From Kingdonia uniflora (lineage: Eukaryota; Streptophyta; Magnoliopsida; Ranunculales; Circaeasteraceae): a DNA stretch of 64,000 nucleotides. The stretch is from positions 1,550,001 to 1,614,000 of the forward strand of contig JACGCM010002535.1 of NCBI GenBank assembly GCA_014058105.1, in the 5' to 3' direction. A program made the position numbers and the translations under genes. The notes beneath the pieces were generated by a model that worked only from the letters and a program-made list of their open reading frames with translations, searched no databases and was not told the DNA's origin. This document shows, piece after piece, positions 24,564 to 35,948 of the stretch (positions are counted from its first letter, which is position 1; every line of letters starts with the position of its first letter).

Positions 24564-24654
24564 GACTGAAGAAAGGCCTAAAGAGTATGCGGAGATGATT
24601 GCTAATGATGTTCCAGGAAATCCTACACCGCACACAGCTGTGTGGGATCTAAAG
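24564..24654 (+). pseudogene. possible captured exon, unidentified
   Basis: About 30 codons reading TEERPKEYAEMIANDVPGNP and ending TAVWDLK, followed directly by GTTAGT, a good splice donor. The composition looks like real protein and it lies upstream on the same strand as the other gene fragments. I cannot name the source gene. Confidence 0.35.
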
Positions 24655-24829
24655 GTTAGTTGTTGTTTTTTACTTTTTTATAATGTATTGTTGTGTGCAT
24701 TATATTAATTTTATCATTAACTTCTTATATACTTAGCTGCTCTAATTGAATGATTTGACCTGTTATTGAAAGACAACTGCTTCACCATGCTTTTCCCCAT
24801 ATCTATCTCTCTATAAGTCTTCATACCCC

Positions 24830-25078
24830 TCAAAAAGAAGATACCCAATCATAATTTAGGGAGTTAATGATCATCATAGAGTTTGAGCACACTTCAATAT
24901 CTTGAATCCCCAAAAGTATAGCAAATTTAAGACCCTCAAGAGCAGTTGAGACCGATCCATAATACTCCTTCTGGTTTACCCTTAAAACTCTGGAGTAAAC
25001 ATAAATAAGAATTCCATTTGCCAATCTGAAGATACCCCCCAACAAATTTATTGTTTGGTGTATCCCAAGCAATATCAA
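24830..25078 (-). pseudogene. RNase H-like (RVT_3) fragment
   Basis: The minus strand encodes NLLGGIFRLANGILIYVYSR and ALEGLKFAILLGIQDIEVCS, then NSMMIINSLN. This is the pattern of the plant RVT_3 RNase H-like domain found at the ends of LINEs and in related genes: GG-x-R, ALEGLK-LA-LGI and a D-S-hydrophobic motif, here NS. The catalytic Asp of the DS motif is replaced. It is opposite in orientation to the 20180-21500 copy, so it is a separate insertion or fragment. Confidence 0.55.
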
Positions 25079-26229
25079 GTATAACCATATGCTTTTTTTG
25101 ATGCTTCCATCCTTCTAACAGTAAATTTAGGAATTATCACCTTATATTTTACCCCACAATCATTGTATACCTTTATATTAGCTGCTCAAGAATTTGTAAT
25201 CACAGAGCTAAATTTTATGACTGATTAGTTTCCTTATCTATATCTATTAATATGTTACAATAAAAAACCTTAAATCCAAATCTTTCATAACATAAGAGCC
25301 CTAAACCACAATTTTCACGTCACCTACAATATATTTTATATATTTTAAGGGCTTTACAACGATGTCTACTTGCACGTGAAGCCTAGAATAATTTAAATCT
25401 AATGTACATAACTAAAAGTGTTCCTCATTTATGTATTTATCTGCCATTATGAACTTAATTTTTTACTTGATATGTTAATGGGTTCCGACGTAAGAATCTA
25501 AATAATTTATTTATTATATCTAGATCTCGACAAAGAATAAGAATCTAAATAATTTGTTTATTCTATCCAGATCTTCACAAAGAAAATGATCCATTGAATC
25601 AATTTCTAAGACATATGGATCTGGCTCTTCCATGAGTTTATATTATCTCCATTCTTTATGCACTAGATATTCATTTCTTCCAGCAGATCATATTGCTTAA
25701 GACCCTAACTTCTTCCTCGAATAACTTTTCAATTCTAATCTTGCCAAAATGGAGAATGGATTATCAGGTTAAGATACTTCTCATGAGAGAGATAGATCTA
25801 TAAAAAAAATTCATTCTCTTAAGAATCAAAGGTTCATTATAACAACTTCATGTCAGTACCATACTGGTTTAGACTAATCTATTGTCGTTTCCGGGATCCA
25901 TGGACATTTCCTTGATGTTAAAGGTAGGTATGATACATAAATATAAGTCTTCTTTATCATTGTTAACATAATATTTAGTTCATCATTGGTTTTTCATTCT
26001 ATTTTGTAGTAGTTCATTGCACAAAATTGAAAGATACATAATAGATTATAAAATAAGACCCCTATGATTGCCTTGAATATGGAAACACAAAGTACCAAAA
26101 TCGGCTCATGTAGAGTCTTAACCCCCAGGCACATTAATCATCTGCCTAGCAAAAAAAAACATTAATATTCTCATTAAGACCTTATTCTTTAATATAATAG
26201 GTGGTGGTAAAAACCCTATCTTTCGAGAT
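25079..26229. other. non-coding region with one short tandem duplication
   Basis: No gene was recognised. It contains a 47-bp tandem pair at 25492-25585. Confidence 0.4.
25492..25585 (+). repeat. 47-bp tandem duplication
   Basis: Two adjacent units starting AAGAATCTAAATAATTT at 25492 and 25539, each ending near CAAAGAA; a few substitutions separate them. Confidence 0.75.
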
Positions 26230-26613
26230 GATTTCACGATCAAGTTCGGAGTCTGAGGATGATAGGCGTATTCGTAAAGTTGATGAGACTTCTGCTGTGG
26301 TTATGGAGAAAGTCCCAAATTTAAAAAGAATTTGATTCAAAGAAATACATCAGTTACCTTTGAACTTTCCCCGGATAAAGGTATAAATGGGACTGAAACA
26401 CATAGTGGCCAGCCGCAATAGTGACAACTATGTTTCCAGAGGTAACACCGTCAAACAACGAAATTGAACTTGGAAAAGCTTCTATGGATCTTCAGGCATC
26501 AGCTGTGATCAATGAAGATTTTACGGAGATATCACATCTTCCTATGAGTAGGAGGTCTTTCTCACTATGGAGAGATTATCAGGCAGGTGTGTTGGAAAAT
26601 TTTCCAAGCTTCT
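26230..26613 (+). pseudogene. unidentified captured coding fragment
   Basis: Two exon-like stretches: 26230-26330 (SRSSSESEDDRRIRKVDET) and 26421-26613 (ELGKASMDLQASAVINEDFT, MSRRSFSLWRDYQAG). A later short piece at 26701-26765 (GFECTDFIKDRKVSQTRKCT) follows an AG. Acidic, Ser-rich composition suggests a regulatory or nuclear protein, but I do not recognise it. It may belong to the kinesin fragment further on or to another gene. Confidence 0.35.
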
Positions 26614-26920
26614 GATTTAATTTTCACAAATCTCAAATGATGAAGGATATAAGTTATGTAGGTATCGAGTTTTATCTGACCTATATCTCTATATTTTCAG
26701 GCTTTGAATGTACTGATTTCATTAAAGACAGGAAAGTATCTCAAACAAGAAAGTGCACATCACTTGAAGTAAGTATCTGTACTAGAGCTTTCTTTTTAGT
26801 AATTTAATACGGAAACCACCATAAACAATTGTAATGTCTTTTTATTTGTTATTATACATGAAGGAAAGAGAAGTTTGGAATGTTAAAAGAGATAACGGAT
26901 TGCAGTATTTGGTAAACAAA

Positions 26921-27840
26921 ATGGGAAGAGCTTCCAGAGATAAAAGGGATATTTATTACATAAGAGCTAAGGAAGAAGGTTGGAGTGCTCGAAGCGCTTT
27001 CAAACTCCTTCAGATTGATGAAGGATTTAGTATATTCGAAGGTGTGAAGCGTGTAGCTGATCTTTGTGCAGCACCAGGAAGCTGGAGTCAAGTGCAGAGC
27101 AGTTAATATTGTATCTACCTACTAAGCTTTCTCCAGACAGAAGGGATGACAATATTTCTCTTATTGTTTCTATTGATTTGTAGCCAATGGCTCCCATAAA
27201 AGGTGTTATCCAAGTTCAGGGAGATATTACCAATGCTAGAACTGCTGAAGTGGTTATAAAGCATTTTGATGGATGCGAAGTTGATCTAGTTGCCTGCAAT
27301 GGTGCTCCTGATATTATAGGACTTCATGATATGAATGAATTTGTTCAGTCGCAGCTTATACTAGCGGGTTTAACCATTGTCACACATGTACTTAGAGGGG
27401 GCGGGAAATTTATCGCAAATTTTTTTTGGGGCAAAGATACAAACCACATGTACTGCCAACTTAAACTATTCTTCTCTGTAGTAACTTTTGCAAAACTAAA
27501 AGGCAGTCAAAATTCCAGCATAGAGGCATTTGCAGTTTATGAATATTAATCCCCTCCTGAAGGATTTAATCCAAAAGATTTACATCACCTTCTGGAAAAG
27601 GTGGGCACTCCCTCAGGAGCAGATGATCTAGATTGCAGCAGTAGTTGGTTAGAAGGGCCCAACATGGTGTATATCCCCTTTTTGGCGTGTGAAGACCTCA
27701 GTGGATTCGACTCGGGCCGTTCTTATCCACTTCCTACTGTAGCAGAGGGATGTTCTTACCAAAGTTTGGATCCTGTGCAACCCCCAATTTCTTTCCCTCA
27801 TAATAGAGCACGGGAAATGAAGAAGGCTAGTAATGGTACA
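26921..27840 (+). pseudogene. TRM7/FtsJ-type tRNA 2'-O-methyltransferase pseudogene
   Basis: Matches plant TRM7 (FTSJ1-type) enzymes, which 2'-O-methylate the tRNA anticodon loop at positions 32 and 34. It starts [20 protein letters not shown], then [13 protein letters not shown] and the SAM motif [12 protein letters not shown]; then VIQVQGDITNARTAEVV, LAGLTIVTHVL, SIEAFAVYEY, PPEGFNPKDLHHLLEKVG and QSLDPVQPP. Breaks: a frameshift near 27100, a stop at 27181 (expected Gln) and a stop at 27547. Two residues of the K-D-K-E catalytic set are changed: the Asp of the DGAPD motif is Asn (CNGAPD, about 27295), and the second Lys is Asn (FIANFF, about 27415). No intron is visible across about 900 bp, so it may be a processed copy; that is inference. 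Confidence 0.85.
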
Positions 27841-28039
27841 GGGAGCTCTCTCTTGATTCTTGATTATTATTTCTTCTCTCAGTTTGTGGTACTCGTGAGA
27901 GGCTAGCTTGGGATATTATTGAATACTGACTATACATTTTAGAGAGAATGATAATTTCTTTATGACTTAACTGGGTTAGCCCTGATCAATCTATATTCGT
28001 GTATTACGTTCTAAAAAAAAATGAGAAAAATGATTGCAG

Positions 28040-28753
28040 TATAAGGAACTAATAGAAACTAAAAAACCTTTGAAACGGTTTAAGGACTATGAACTGAAAA
28101 ACAAAGAATGCGATGACGCTTGGTTGTCTCTGTGGGAGCTTCAGAATGAACTCATGCGAAAGTCTATGCATGTCGGATCTCTAGGTATATTTACTTTACT
28201 GCTCTATTGAACTTTCTTGCTTTTATTTTCTGAAGTTTGCATCTTATTTTTGGTTACACTATATCCCAGCTTATGCCAAAGAGGGACAAATGAAGGAAAA
28301 GTCACGGTGGTTATCATCCCTTAGAGATCTGCCAAATAAATTTAAGGTGATTTTGATGTATTCTCAAGACTAGAATCTGTTTCTGCCAGCGGAAGTAATT
28401 ATTTGCTCGTCAATGATATTTCAAACTTATAGATGTTGAAAATGGAGCACACTAGGCTATCAGCTGAAGCACTTGAATACAAGAAGTGCATTAAAGACGT
28501 TACAAAAATGACCAGTACCATTCAGTCTGCAAGTAAGTATATATATACCTACAATACATCCGATCCTGTTTTACTTTCTGGGTTGCCAATAATAAATGCA
28601 TGTTTATGTATTGAGTTTTTTTTCTTCAATATTTCTTCATTTTTTTGTATCTAAAGTAAGCCAGTAGTTTGAGTTGGAAAGGGACCACAAGGCTCTCAAG
28701 TTTAAATTCATTAAAGGAGCAAAGGAGCGGAAAACCGTAGTAAAAGCCCTTGC
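28040..28753 (+). pseudogene. KIN-14 kinesin stalk fragment, four exons
   Basis: Four exons with good GT-AG borders: 28040-28184 (YKELIETKKPLKRFKDYELK, then ELQNELMRKSMHVGSL), 28270-28346 (YAKEGQMKEKSRWLSSLRDL), 28433-28532 (MEHTRLSAEALEYKKCIKD) and 28665-28753 (ELERDHKALKFKFIKGAKER). Exons 1 and 2 join in phase. This is the coiled-coil neck region just before the motor domain in plant minus-end-directed KIN-14 kinesins. The motor core (P-loop GQTGSGKT type) does not follow, so the fragment cannot be a functional kinesin. Intron retention shows it was copied as genomic DNA, not from mRNA. The subclass call is from memory of the family. Confidence 0.65.
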
Positions 28754-29985
28754 GTAAGAGTTTTTATTTCTTTTCATTTGAGAGATTATCATGATATTTA
28801 TACTTCAGTTATATTTGACTAATTTCAGGCTACAAAATTAAAAGAAGAAAGAAAATCGGGCAAAACTAATAGCGCCGTACACTCTTGGTTGAACTAGTAT
28901 GCCAATTATTACTCATCAAAAATTGATAAGACACACATGTTTATGCATTTACGTTTTCTATTTTTTTTTAAAATAATAATTTACATACGTTTTAAATGGA
29001 TAGGCAGAGGAAATTGGTGTTACAGATGAGGAGATTGGTAGGGTTGAAGCGTATATACCAGCCCATACCAAAAAAAATAAGACCATTCAATGCCCTGATG
29101 TTATTGTAAGTATATCTCTTTTAACTCTTAAATACTCTTAAAATATAGCTTAGAAATGCATATATTGTTAACTTTGTTATTATCTAACTAACGAAAAATT
29201 ATTTGCTTGTGGTGGTCACTGGTCAGAGAAGAAGAAGGAAAGGAGAGGGACAAACGAGAGTTGATGCTTTTGACATGCACGAAATGTCGTAAGGTGTCAA
29301 AGAGCTACCTATATGGCTCAACCAAATTAAAGGGTAAGGCATATATCTTTAGGGAAGTGGCATTCAGATGAGTCTGTCATGTCTTAGAATACCCGAACAC
29401 AATTGAGAGCACTAGGATTTAAAGCCGATCACTACTGGTATGTTTTAGCTTTGTGTGCACATATTTTTCTTCAGTGTTGTGGTTATATTATGGCAAAGTT
29501 CTTGCCTCTATTTGAAGCAAAATGATATCCAGCACTTCACATGATATAAGGAAAATGATAGATTTAATTTTTCAAAATGACAGGCGGGGATATAATTTCC
29601 ATTGACGGATTTTTTACTAAAAGGACCAAGAGAGTTGTTTCTTAAGACATGCACAAAAGGTCTTAAGATGTTAAAGAACTCCCTGTGTGGCTCAAACCAA
29701 TTGAAGGTCAAGCTGGATGAATATCTCTAGGAAAGTAAACTAGAGAGGTCGAACATGTCTTTGAACTCCAATGCAGTTGATAGAGCCCCAGGATTTAAAA
29801 TTGGTCAGGAAAGGTATATTTTAGCTTCCTGCACCTATTTTTCTTCAGAATTATTCTCATATAAAATGTTGCGGGGGGACATGAATTATCGGTCTATCAA
29901 TATAATTTTTTTAGGAAGAGCCTAATTTCGACAGTTTGTAAGTACCTAGGAAAGCAATTTTAACATGGGATATTTTTTTGAATAG
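28754..29985 (+). other. region with unidentified exon-like pieces and a repeated segment
   Basis: 29005-29106 is open and exon-like (AEEIGVTDEEIGRVEAYIPA, then GT at 29107). Two related segments, 29270-29345 and 29640-29715, both read roughly DMHxxSxxVKELPxWL followed by a similar tail. This suggests a duplicated exon of an unknown gene, both copies with stops. None could be assigned. Confidence 0.4.
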
Positions 29986-30221
29986 ATATAAGAGTAATGA
30001 ATGGGGAAGCTGTATATGCACGTCCTAAGAAAATGGGCATGATAATTCTTGGAGGTGGACAGCCCAAGCATCACATCTACAATGCCAATATGTTTTGTAA
30101 TGATGTAGATTATGCTATTTTCATCAACACGGTTCAAGAATTTGACGGTAGTGATTCTGGTGCTTGTCCCAACGAGGCTGTACCGTGGGGAAAAATAAGA
30201 GGATCTGCAGAGACTGTCGAA
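29986..30221 (+). pseudogene. deoxyhypusine synthase exon (single captured exon)
   Basis: Encodes [20 protein letters not shown], then [49 protein letters not shown]. This is the C-terminal half of plant deoxyhypusine synthase, the NAD-dependent enzyme that makes deoxyhypusine on eIF5A. It is bordered by AG at 29984-29985 and GT at 30222-30223. Several positions that are near-invariant in the family differ (for example GARPDEAVSWGK reads [12 protein letters not shown]). No other exon of the gene was found on either side, so this is an isolated fragment, probably captured together with its neighbours. The Tekay element later inserted about 200 bp downstream. Confidence 0.85.
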
Positions 30222-30425
30222 GTATGCTTTTTATCATTGTACTCATCTCTTCCATTATTTACATTTTTTGGAGCTTTTATTTTTTTAAGAAAGAAAGAAG
30301 ACCTAAGATTACTAGAAGATATAAGAACCTCTTACCTGGAAAAGAAGAAATCTAAACAAAATAACCACATAAATTTGCGATACAAACCTATCCAGAAACT
30401 GTCACCTGGCATATTCTTAGAAAAG

Positions 30426-30430
30426 CTATG
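30426..30430. repeat. target-site duplication CTATG, left
   Basis: CTATG flanks the left LTR and recurs exactly at 39458-39462 after the right LTR. Confidence 0.9.
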
Positions 30431-31352
30431 TGTCACGTCCCAAAATTCATATTCTAAGACTTATCGGAATATGCCTCTCGAGACCATGAACAGGTCGGGC
30501 ATCCCCAAATGGATGAACCCCAACGATGTAGTAAATAAAAAAAAACATTTAATAATATTACATCCACAAGGATATACGCAGCGGAAATATCAATTAAAAA
30601 TAAACATCTGACCAACAACTCCTACAAGTTTGCCATGAATTTGGCTACAACTAAAGAAATAAAATAGAATCTCACGTCAATGGAAATAAACGAAACAACT
30701 ATGGGGATGTCTCCACAGCACGCTCCTAGATACTACTTGTGATCCTGAACGCCTGCTAATGACCTGGTCCTAAAATATTATCGCGCAAGGCGTCAGCAAG
30801 CCACAGCCAAACAAGTATACTAACTATCTAAATGTTTGCAATAAGTTACAAGTAAAATAGGAGACTAACTCTATAAAATTCTAGCCACAAATCAATAAGG
30901 AACATATATCTAATAATTACTACTATAAGGCATTAAGAGCTATATGAGTTCAATATGCAAGATGATATGATGTAACTGTGTGAGATGTTGATGCCAACTA
31001 TATTTTGAAGAATTATTCCAGGAGCGTTGTGTACACAAAGAGTTTCTTTGTAGTTGTGCTCTTTCGTCCTCTGTACGAAATAATAATATCCAACATCTCT
31101 TTGGATATCTCTTTTAGGGTTTAATGTCCACGAAGACGCCTAAGGTAGAACTCTTCGACCATACCAATGTCTTTTAGGGATTAGTACCTATGGAAATGCC
31201 ATAGAATCTGCTAATTCTTGTGACCTAACAAATGCTCTTTCAGGGATTTATACCCATGGAAATGTTGATGGTTTACAAGTAGACCTGACCGATAAGAAAC
31301 CCCTAGCATGTACAATCACTCCTAGTCTATGTTCATAAGGATTTTTATATCA

Positions 31353-31353
<1 letters not shown>

Positions 31354-31380
<27 letters not shown>
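31354..31380. repeat. (AT)n microsatellite in the Tekay 3' LTR
   Basis: About 13 AT units. The right LTR has only a short TATATA at the same place, so it expanded, or shrank in the partner, after insertion. Confidence 0.9.
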
Positions 31381-31384
<4 letters not shown>

Positions 31385-31708
31385 TCTTACGCCGCACATT
31401 GTATTTTACTTTATTAGACAAGATGTACACTAACACTAACTCTAGTGTACAACCAATGTTCAGAAATGGTACATTAATTGAGTAGCTCTACTCGACTCAA
31501 GGTTTCCAAGTACTAGCCCTTAGACAGAATAATAGAAAATCTAATTCTCAGATACAATAGTCTGAACCTTATGTCTTTATCGTTCAATTATCCGATCATA
31601 GATTATTCTTTAAAATACTATGAGTTATTATCTTACTATATGCCATATTATAATTAAGCTTCTCAAAATCAACACAAGTAAGTGGTCCACCATCTACTTA
31701 ATATTTTA

Positions 31709-31868
31709 AACCAAGCTACAGTAACTATCTAGTACAATAACTTTATTATTCTAAACTAAGCTACAGTAGCCATCTAGTACAATAACCTTTTATTAGTCTA
31801 AACCAAGATACAGTAATTATCTAGTACAATAACTTTATTATTCTAAACCAAGCTACAGTAACTGTGGG
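31709..31868 (-). repeat. 44-47 bp minisatellite in the Tekay LTR
   Basis: Units start AAACCAAGCTACAGTAACTA at about 31709, 31753, 31800 and 31846 and carry TCTAGTACAATAAC. The counterpart in the right LTR is at about 38585-38745. Confidence 0.85.
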
Positions 31869-32577
31869 AGTTATAAAATCTTAAGCCATATTATATGAAA
31901 GATTGGTCCCCGATTTAGAATATATGTTTGGGTTGTTACGCAAGCATTAAATTGAACAGTCGCATCTCTAATAAGTCGTAGTATATTCTCACAAGACATT
32001 GATATCCAAATATAACGAGTATAAGTAACTTCCACTAACCTTAATTATCGTCATGGTTCGATAACTTAAATTTACAGCATAACAAATCTTCGTCTATTCT
32101 AATTGAAGAAAATCATGAACGAGAAGAGAGGAGCTGTACTTGCCTGAGATGATGTAAGTGGAATATACAACCAATGAGCCAACCGAGGAACAGATGTAGA
32201 ACACGATAAACTGCAAAGTTACTTCTCATATTGATATCCTTTGTGGTGACAGAGTTTGGATGATGCACTTCAAAGTTCTCTCTCCCTCCCTAGATGACAG
32301 TAAGGTGGTATAATGAGTTTTTTTTCTCTTTTCTCTCCATCTCTGTGGATTTATTTTGGTGGAGGCTAGGGTTATCTCTCCTTTTTGTAGCTCACGTACC
32401 TTTGTTTACTCTTAACCCCACAAATTTAAAATCACACAACTCCTAGGTGTGATTCCATACAATAGTTGTTAACTACAAAAAAACTACCACCTATGTATGA
32501 TAATATATAACTCCTAATATATATTAAATAATCGCTTTAATGACCAAAAAATATAATCACAATTTCGGGGCATTACA

Positions 32578-32589
32578 TTCTACCCAACT
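32578..32589 (-). promoter_or_regulatory. polypurine tract of the Tekay element
   Basis: Minus-strand AGTTGGGTAGAA directly precedes the 3' LTR start TGTAATGCC. Confidence 0.6.
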
Positions 32590-32942
32590 AAAAAATATTT
32601 CGTCCCCGAAATTAACGTACCTAATTTCGCAAACAAAGAAGGGTAATGCTCTCGAATCTCATCCTCTCGCTCCCAAGAAGCCTCACCACCACTGTGATTG
32701 CTCCACTGAACCTTAACTAAAGGAATAGTCTTAGTCCTAAGGACTTTCTCTTTGCGATCTAGAATAACAACAGGAAGCTCATCATAAGAAGCATCCTCTC
32801 GGATCTCGAGGGGTTGCCAATCAATAACGTGAGATGGGCCATGCCCATACTTCCGCAACATCGAGACATGAAAAACATTATGAATCCTGTCCATCGCAGG
32901 TGGTAATGCTAAACGATATGCAACACTCCCAATCCAATCCAA
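32580..32942 (-). pseudogene. Tekay integrase C-terminus with chromodomain
   Basis: The minus-strand frame begins DWIGSVAYRLALPP, with HNVFHVSMLRKYGHG, and ends with VKVQWSNHSGGEASWEREDE then YPSLF. The last part is the chromodomain of chromoviruses, thought to direct integration to marked chromatin. The chromodomain is nearly complete. It is separated from upstream integrase sequence by a stop at about 32946 (expected Glu codon; GAG to TAG). Confidence 0.85.
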
Positions 32943-33029
32943 AATCTAAAAAGGCCCGACAAACCTAGGTGCCAACTTACCCTTTTTACTAAAGCGCATC
33001 ACCCCTTTCATAGGTGAAACTTTCAAAAA

Positions 33030-33960
33030 TACATGGTCTCCAACAACAAACTCTAACGGTCTCCGATGAACGTCTGCATAGCTCATCTGTTAACTCTGCA
33101 CTATACGTAGTCTATCTCTAATCAGGCTAATACTCTCGGTAGTCTGAAGAACAATCTCTTGTCCAAGCAAACTCCGATCACCGATCTCTGCCCAACATAT
33201 AGGAGATCTACACGGCCTACCATACAACGCCTCGAAAGGTGCCATGTCAACGCTCGACTGATAACTATTATTGTACGCAAATTCTACCAATGGTAAATGA
33301 TCGACCCAACTCCCCTTAAAATCTACCACTCAAGCTCGAAGCATGTCCTCCAAAATCTGATTAACCCGTTCTGTCTGGCCATCAGTCTGTGGGTGAAAAG
33401 CAGTACTAAAATCCAACGATGTCCCATATGCTAACTGGAAGCTCTTCCAAAATTTAGATGTGAACTTAGAATCCTTGTCTGAAACAATCGATAGAGGTAC
33501 TCCATGAAGTCTTACAATCTCCTTGATATACAACCGTGCTAAGTCATCAATAGACGATGTACTATGAATAGCTAAGAAATGAGCCGACTTCGTCAAGCGG
33601 TCTACAATAACCCAAATAGAGTCAAAATCTTGTTTTGATCTTGGTAACCCCGCGATAAATCCATTGAGATGTTCTCCCACTTCCACTCTGCTATAAGTAA
33701 AGGCTGGAGTGGCCCTGCTGGCTTTTGATGCTCGGCCTTTACCTGCTGACATGTCAGACACTTAGACACATAATTAGCAACCTCTTGCTTTATATTGTTC
33801 CACCAATAGTGCCTACACAAGTCACGATATATCTTAGTACCTCCCGGATGAATGGTGAACCTAGATTGATGAGCCTCATCTAGAATCTCACGTCTTTATT
33901 CTGCAATATCTGGTATGCACAATCTACCTCGAAAATGAATACTCCCATCAGTACTAATAA
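33030..33960 (-). pseudogene. Tekay integrase, zinc finger and catalytic core
   Basis: Minus-strand segments give the zinc-binding part ending CLTCQQVKAEHQKPAG (33700-33780), then the core: WVIVDRLTKSAHFLAIH with the first catalytic D, IVSDKDSKFTSKFWK with the second, and HPQTDGQTERVNQILEDM with the catalytic E. It continues with AYNNSYQSSVDMAPFEALYG. All three acidic residues are present. Disruptions: a frameshift near 33700 before the core, a stop at about 33330 (expected Cys, TGT to TGA) and another at about 33090. It would insert cDNA into the host genome if intact. Confidence 0.9.
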
Positions 33961-34015
33961 CCAAGTCAGACTGACCACTATCTGCAACCCTAGTATGTAA
34001 CTCCCCATCATCCTG

Positions 34016-34549
34016 CTAAGCCTTGATGATCCGACTAATTAATGAAGGCTGAACTGAAATCCCAAACAAGAATACCCCTGCAGATTGAGAACCTAACTGT
34101 GGATCAAACTCTGAGATCATCTCTAACATCTCCCACTCCCTAATCATCAACTGTGCCACAATGACACGCGGCTTGCGACTTAGGGCATCCGCTACAACAT
34201 TAGCTTTACCCGGGTGATACACGAACTCATAGTCGTAGTCCTTAAGGAGCTCTAACCATCTGCGTTGCCTCATATTAAGCTCGGTTTGAGTGAAGAGGTA
34301 CTTCAAACTTTTATGATCTGAGAAAAGCTCAAATCTCTCCCCATACAAATAGCACCTCGAAATCTTCAATGCATAAACAATCGCCGCCAACTCCAAATCA
34401 TGAGTTGGGTAATTCTTCTCATGGATCTTCAGCTGTCTAGATGCATAAGCGATAACCTTACCATCCTGAATCAGTACACAACCCAACCCACATATTGAAG
34501 CATCAAAATAAACCACAAACTTTCCTCCCTCATATGGAATAGTTAACAT
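34016..34549 (-). pseudogene. Tekay RNase H domain
   Basis: Contains [51 protein letters not shown] and [11 protein letters not shown], the full set of Ty3/gypsy RNase H signatures with catalytic D, E and D. The frame is open for 177 codons and runs on to integrase linker sequence. A stop or frameshift separates it from RT at about 34560-34606. Confidence 0.9.
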
Positions 34550-34606
34550 CAGAGCTGAAGTAAGTCGTCTTTTGAGTTCGGCAAAAGCTTGCTCACATTT
34601 TTCATC

Positions 34607-35293
34607 CTAGACAAACTTGACCTCATTCCTAGTCAGGTTGGTCAAAGGCGCAGAAATCTTGGCAAAGTCTAATATAAATTTGCGATAATAACCCGCCAAT
34701 CCCATAAAACTACGTATCTCAGCAACTGTAGATGGCCTCTGCCAATCAAGAACTGCCTCAACCTTGGAAGGATTGACAGCTACCCTATCCTTTGACACAA
34801 CATACCCTAGAAACTTGACCTCCTCTTGCCAAAAGTAACACTTCTCGAGCATCGCATACAACTTGTGCTCTCTAAGTGTCTTCAAAATAATGCGTAGATG
34901 TTTGGTATGTTCTTCCCTCGAAGGAGAACATATCAAGATATCATCTACAAACACCACGACGAACTTATCCAGATACGGTTTGAAAACCTGGTTCATATGG
35001 TCCATAAATACAGCTGGAGCATTAGTAAGTCCAAAAGGCATAACCCTGAACTCGTAATGACCATATCTAGTTCGAAATGCCGTCTTTGGAATATCCTCCT
35101 CCCTAACTCTGAGTTGGTGATAACCAGATCGTAAATCAATCATAGAAAAGTATTGTGCTCCTCACAACTGATCAAATAAGTCCTCAATTCGAGGCATCGG
35201 ATAGCGATTCTTGATCGTGACTTTGTTCAACTGTCGATAATCAACCCAAAGCCTCATCGAGCCATCCTTCTTAACAAACAGAACTGGTGTACC
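34607..35293 (-). pseudogene. Tekay reverse transcriptase
   Basis: The minus strand reads [20 protein letters not shown] (about 35235-35293), then after a stop [38 protein letters not shown], the active box [11 protein letters not shown] and [23 protein letters not shown] is the normal form of the catalytic motif in this lineage. Stops at about 35295 (expected Trp, SPWGTPV) and about 35165 break the polyprotein. Domain otherwise well preserved. Confidence 0.92.
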
Positions 35294-35948
35294 CTATGGA
35301 GAAGCACTCTCACCAATAAAACCCTGCTTCATCAGCTCTTCAATCTGCGCATATAACTCCTTAAGCTCGACTGGTGGCATACGATAAGTTTCTCGGGAAA
35401 TGGGCTCAGTCCCTGACACTAAATCGATGCAGAAATTAATGTCTCGCTTCGGCGGAATGCCTGGTATCTCCTCAAAAACATCTGGAAATTCATAAACTAC
35501 CAAAAGTTGGTCAATAGACATTGGCCCTGGAGGCCCAAGCTCAAGATGTGCAATCATCGAACAAATCAAGTCCTCAGTACTTAAACTTCGGAATCGAAGC
35601 GGTTTACTATCCAGAATAGAAAAAGTTATTGTCTTCTCAAAACAGTTGACACTAGCATCATAAGTCGATAAACCAGTCCAAACCCAGAATGATATCAAAC
35701 TCCTGAATAGCTAACACGATAAGATCCGCTGGAAACACGAGGTGACCAACAACAATATGACAGTCTCTACAAACTCGGCTTAGTGTAACTGACCTCCCTA
35801 TAGGTGTAATCACAGATAACTCGCTCTCTAGTGTCTCAGGTGTCAAGTCAAATGAACACATACTAATATTAGATATAAAAGAATGCGTAACACCAGTATC
35901 AAATAAAACTCTAGCAGGTAAGTGAAATGCAAGAAGTGTACTTTCCAC
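35294..35948 (-). pseudogene. Tekay aspartic protease and RT linker
   Basis: Two overlapping frames: 35658-35948 has VLFDTGVTHSFISN, the protease DTG triad, and FDIILGLDWF; 35294-35698 continues with YEFPDVFEEIPGIPPKRDIN and ELKELYAQIEELMKQGFIG leading into RT. The switch between frames near 35670 is a one-base frameshift in an otherwise well-kept region. The protease cleaves the gag-pol polyprotein. Confidence 0.88.

Larger units (their letters stand above)
30431..32577 (-). repeat. Tekay 3' LTR (left copy)
   Basis: 2147 bp; on the plus strand TGTCACG...GGGGCATTACA. It differs from the right copy by an (AT)n run at about 31354-31380 and by roughly 120 bp around 30740-30870 that the right copy lacks. 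Confidence 0.95.

Noticed and set aside
31354..31380. AT run as a TATA region or origin
   Set aside because: Simple microsatellite expansion absent from the partner LTR.
30997..32577. Left Tekay LTR sequence as promoter and gene of a host locus
   Set aside because: It is fully explained as LTR by its partner at 37441-39457.
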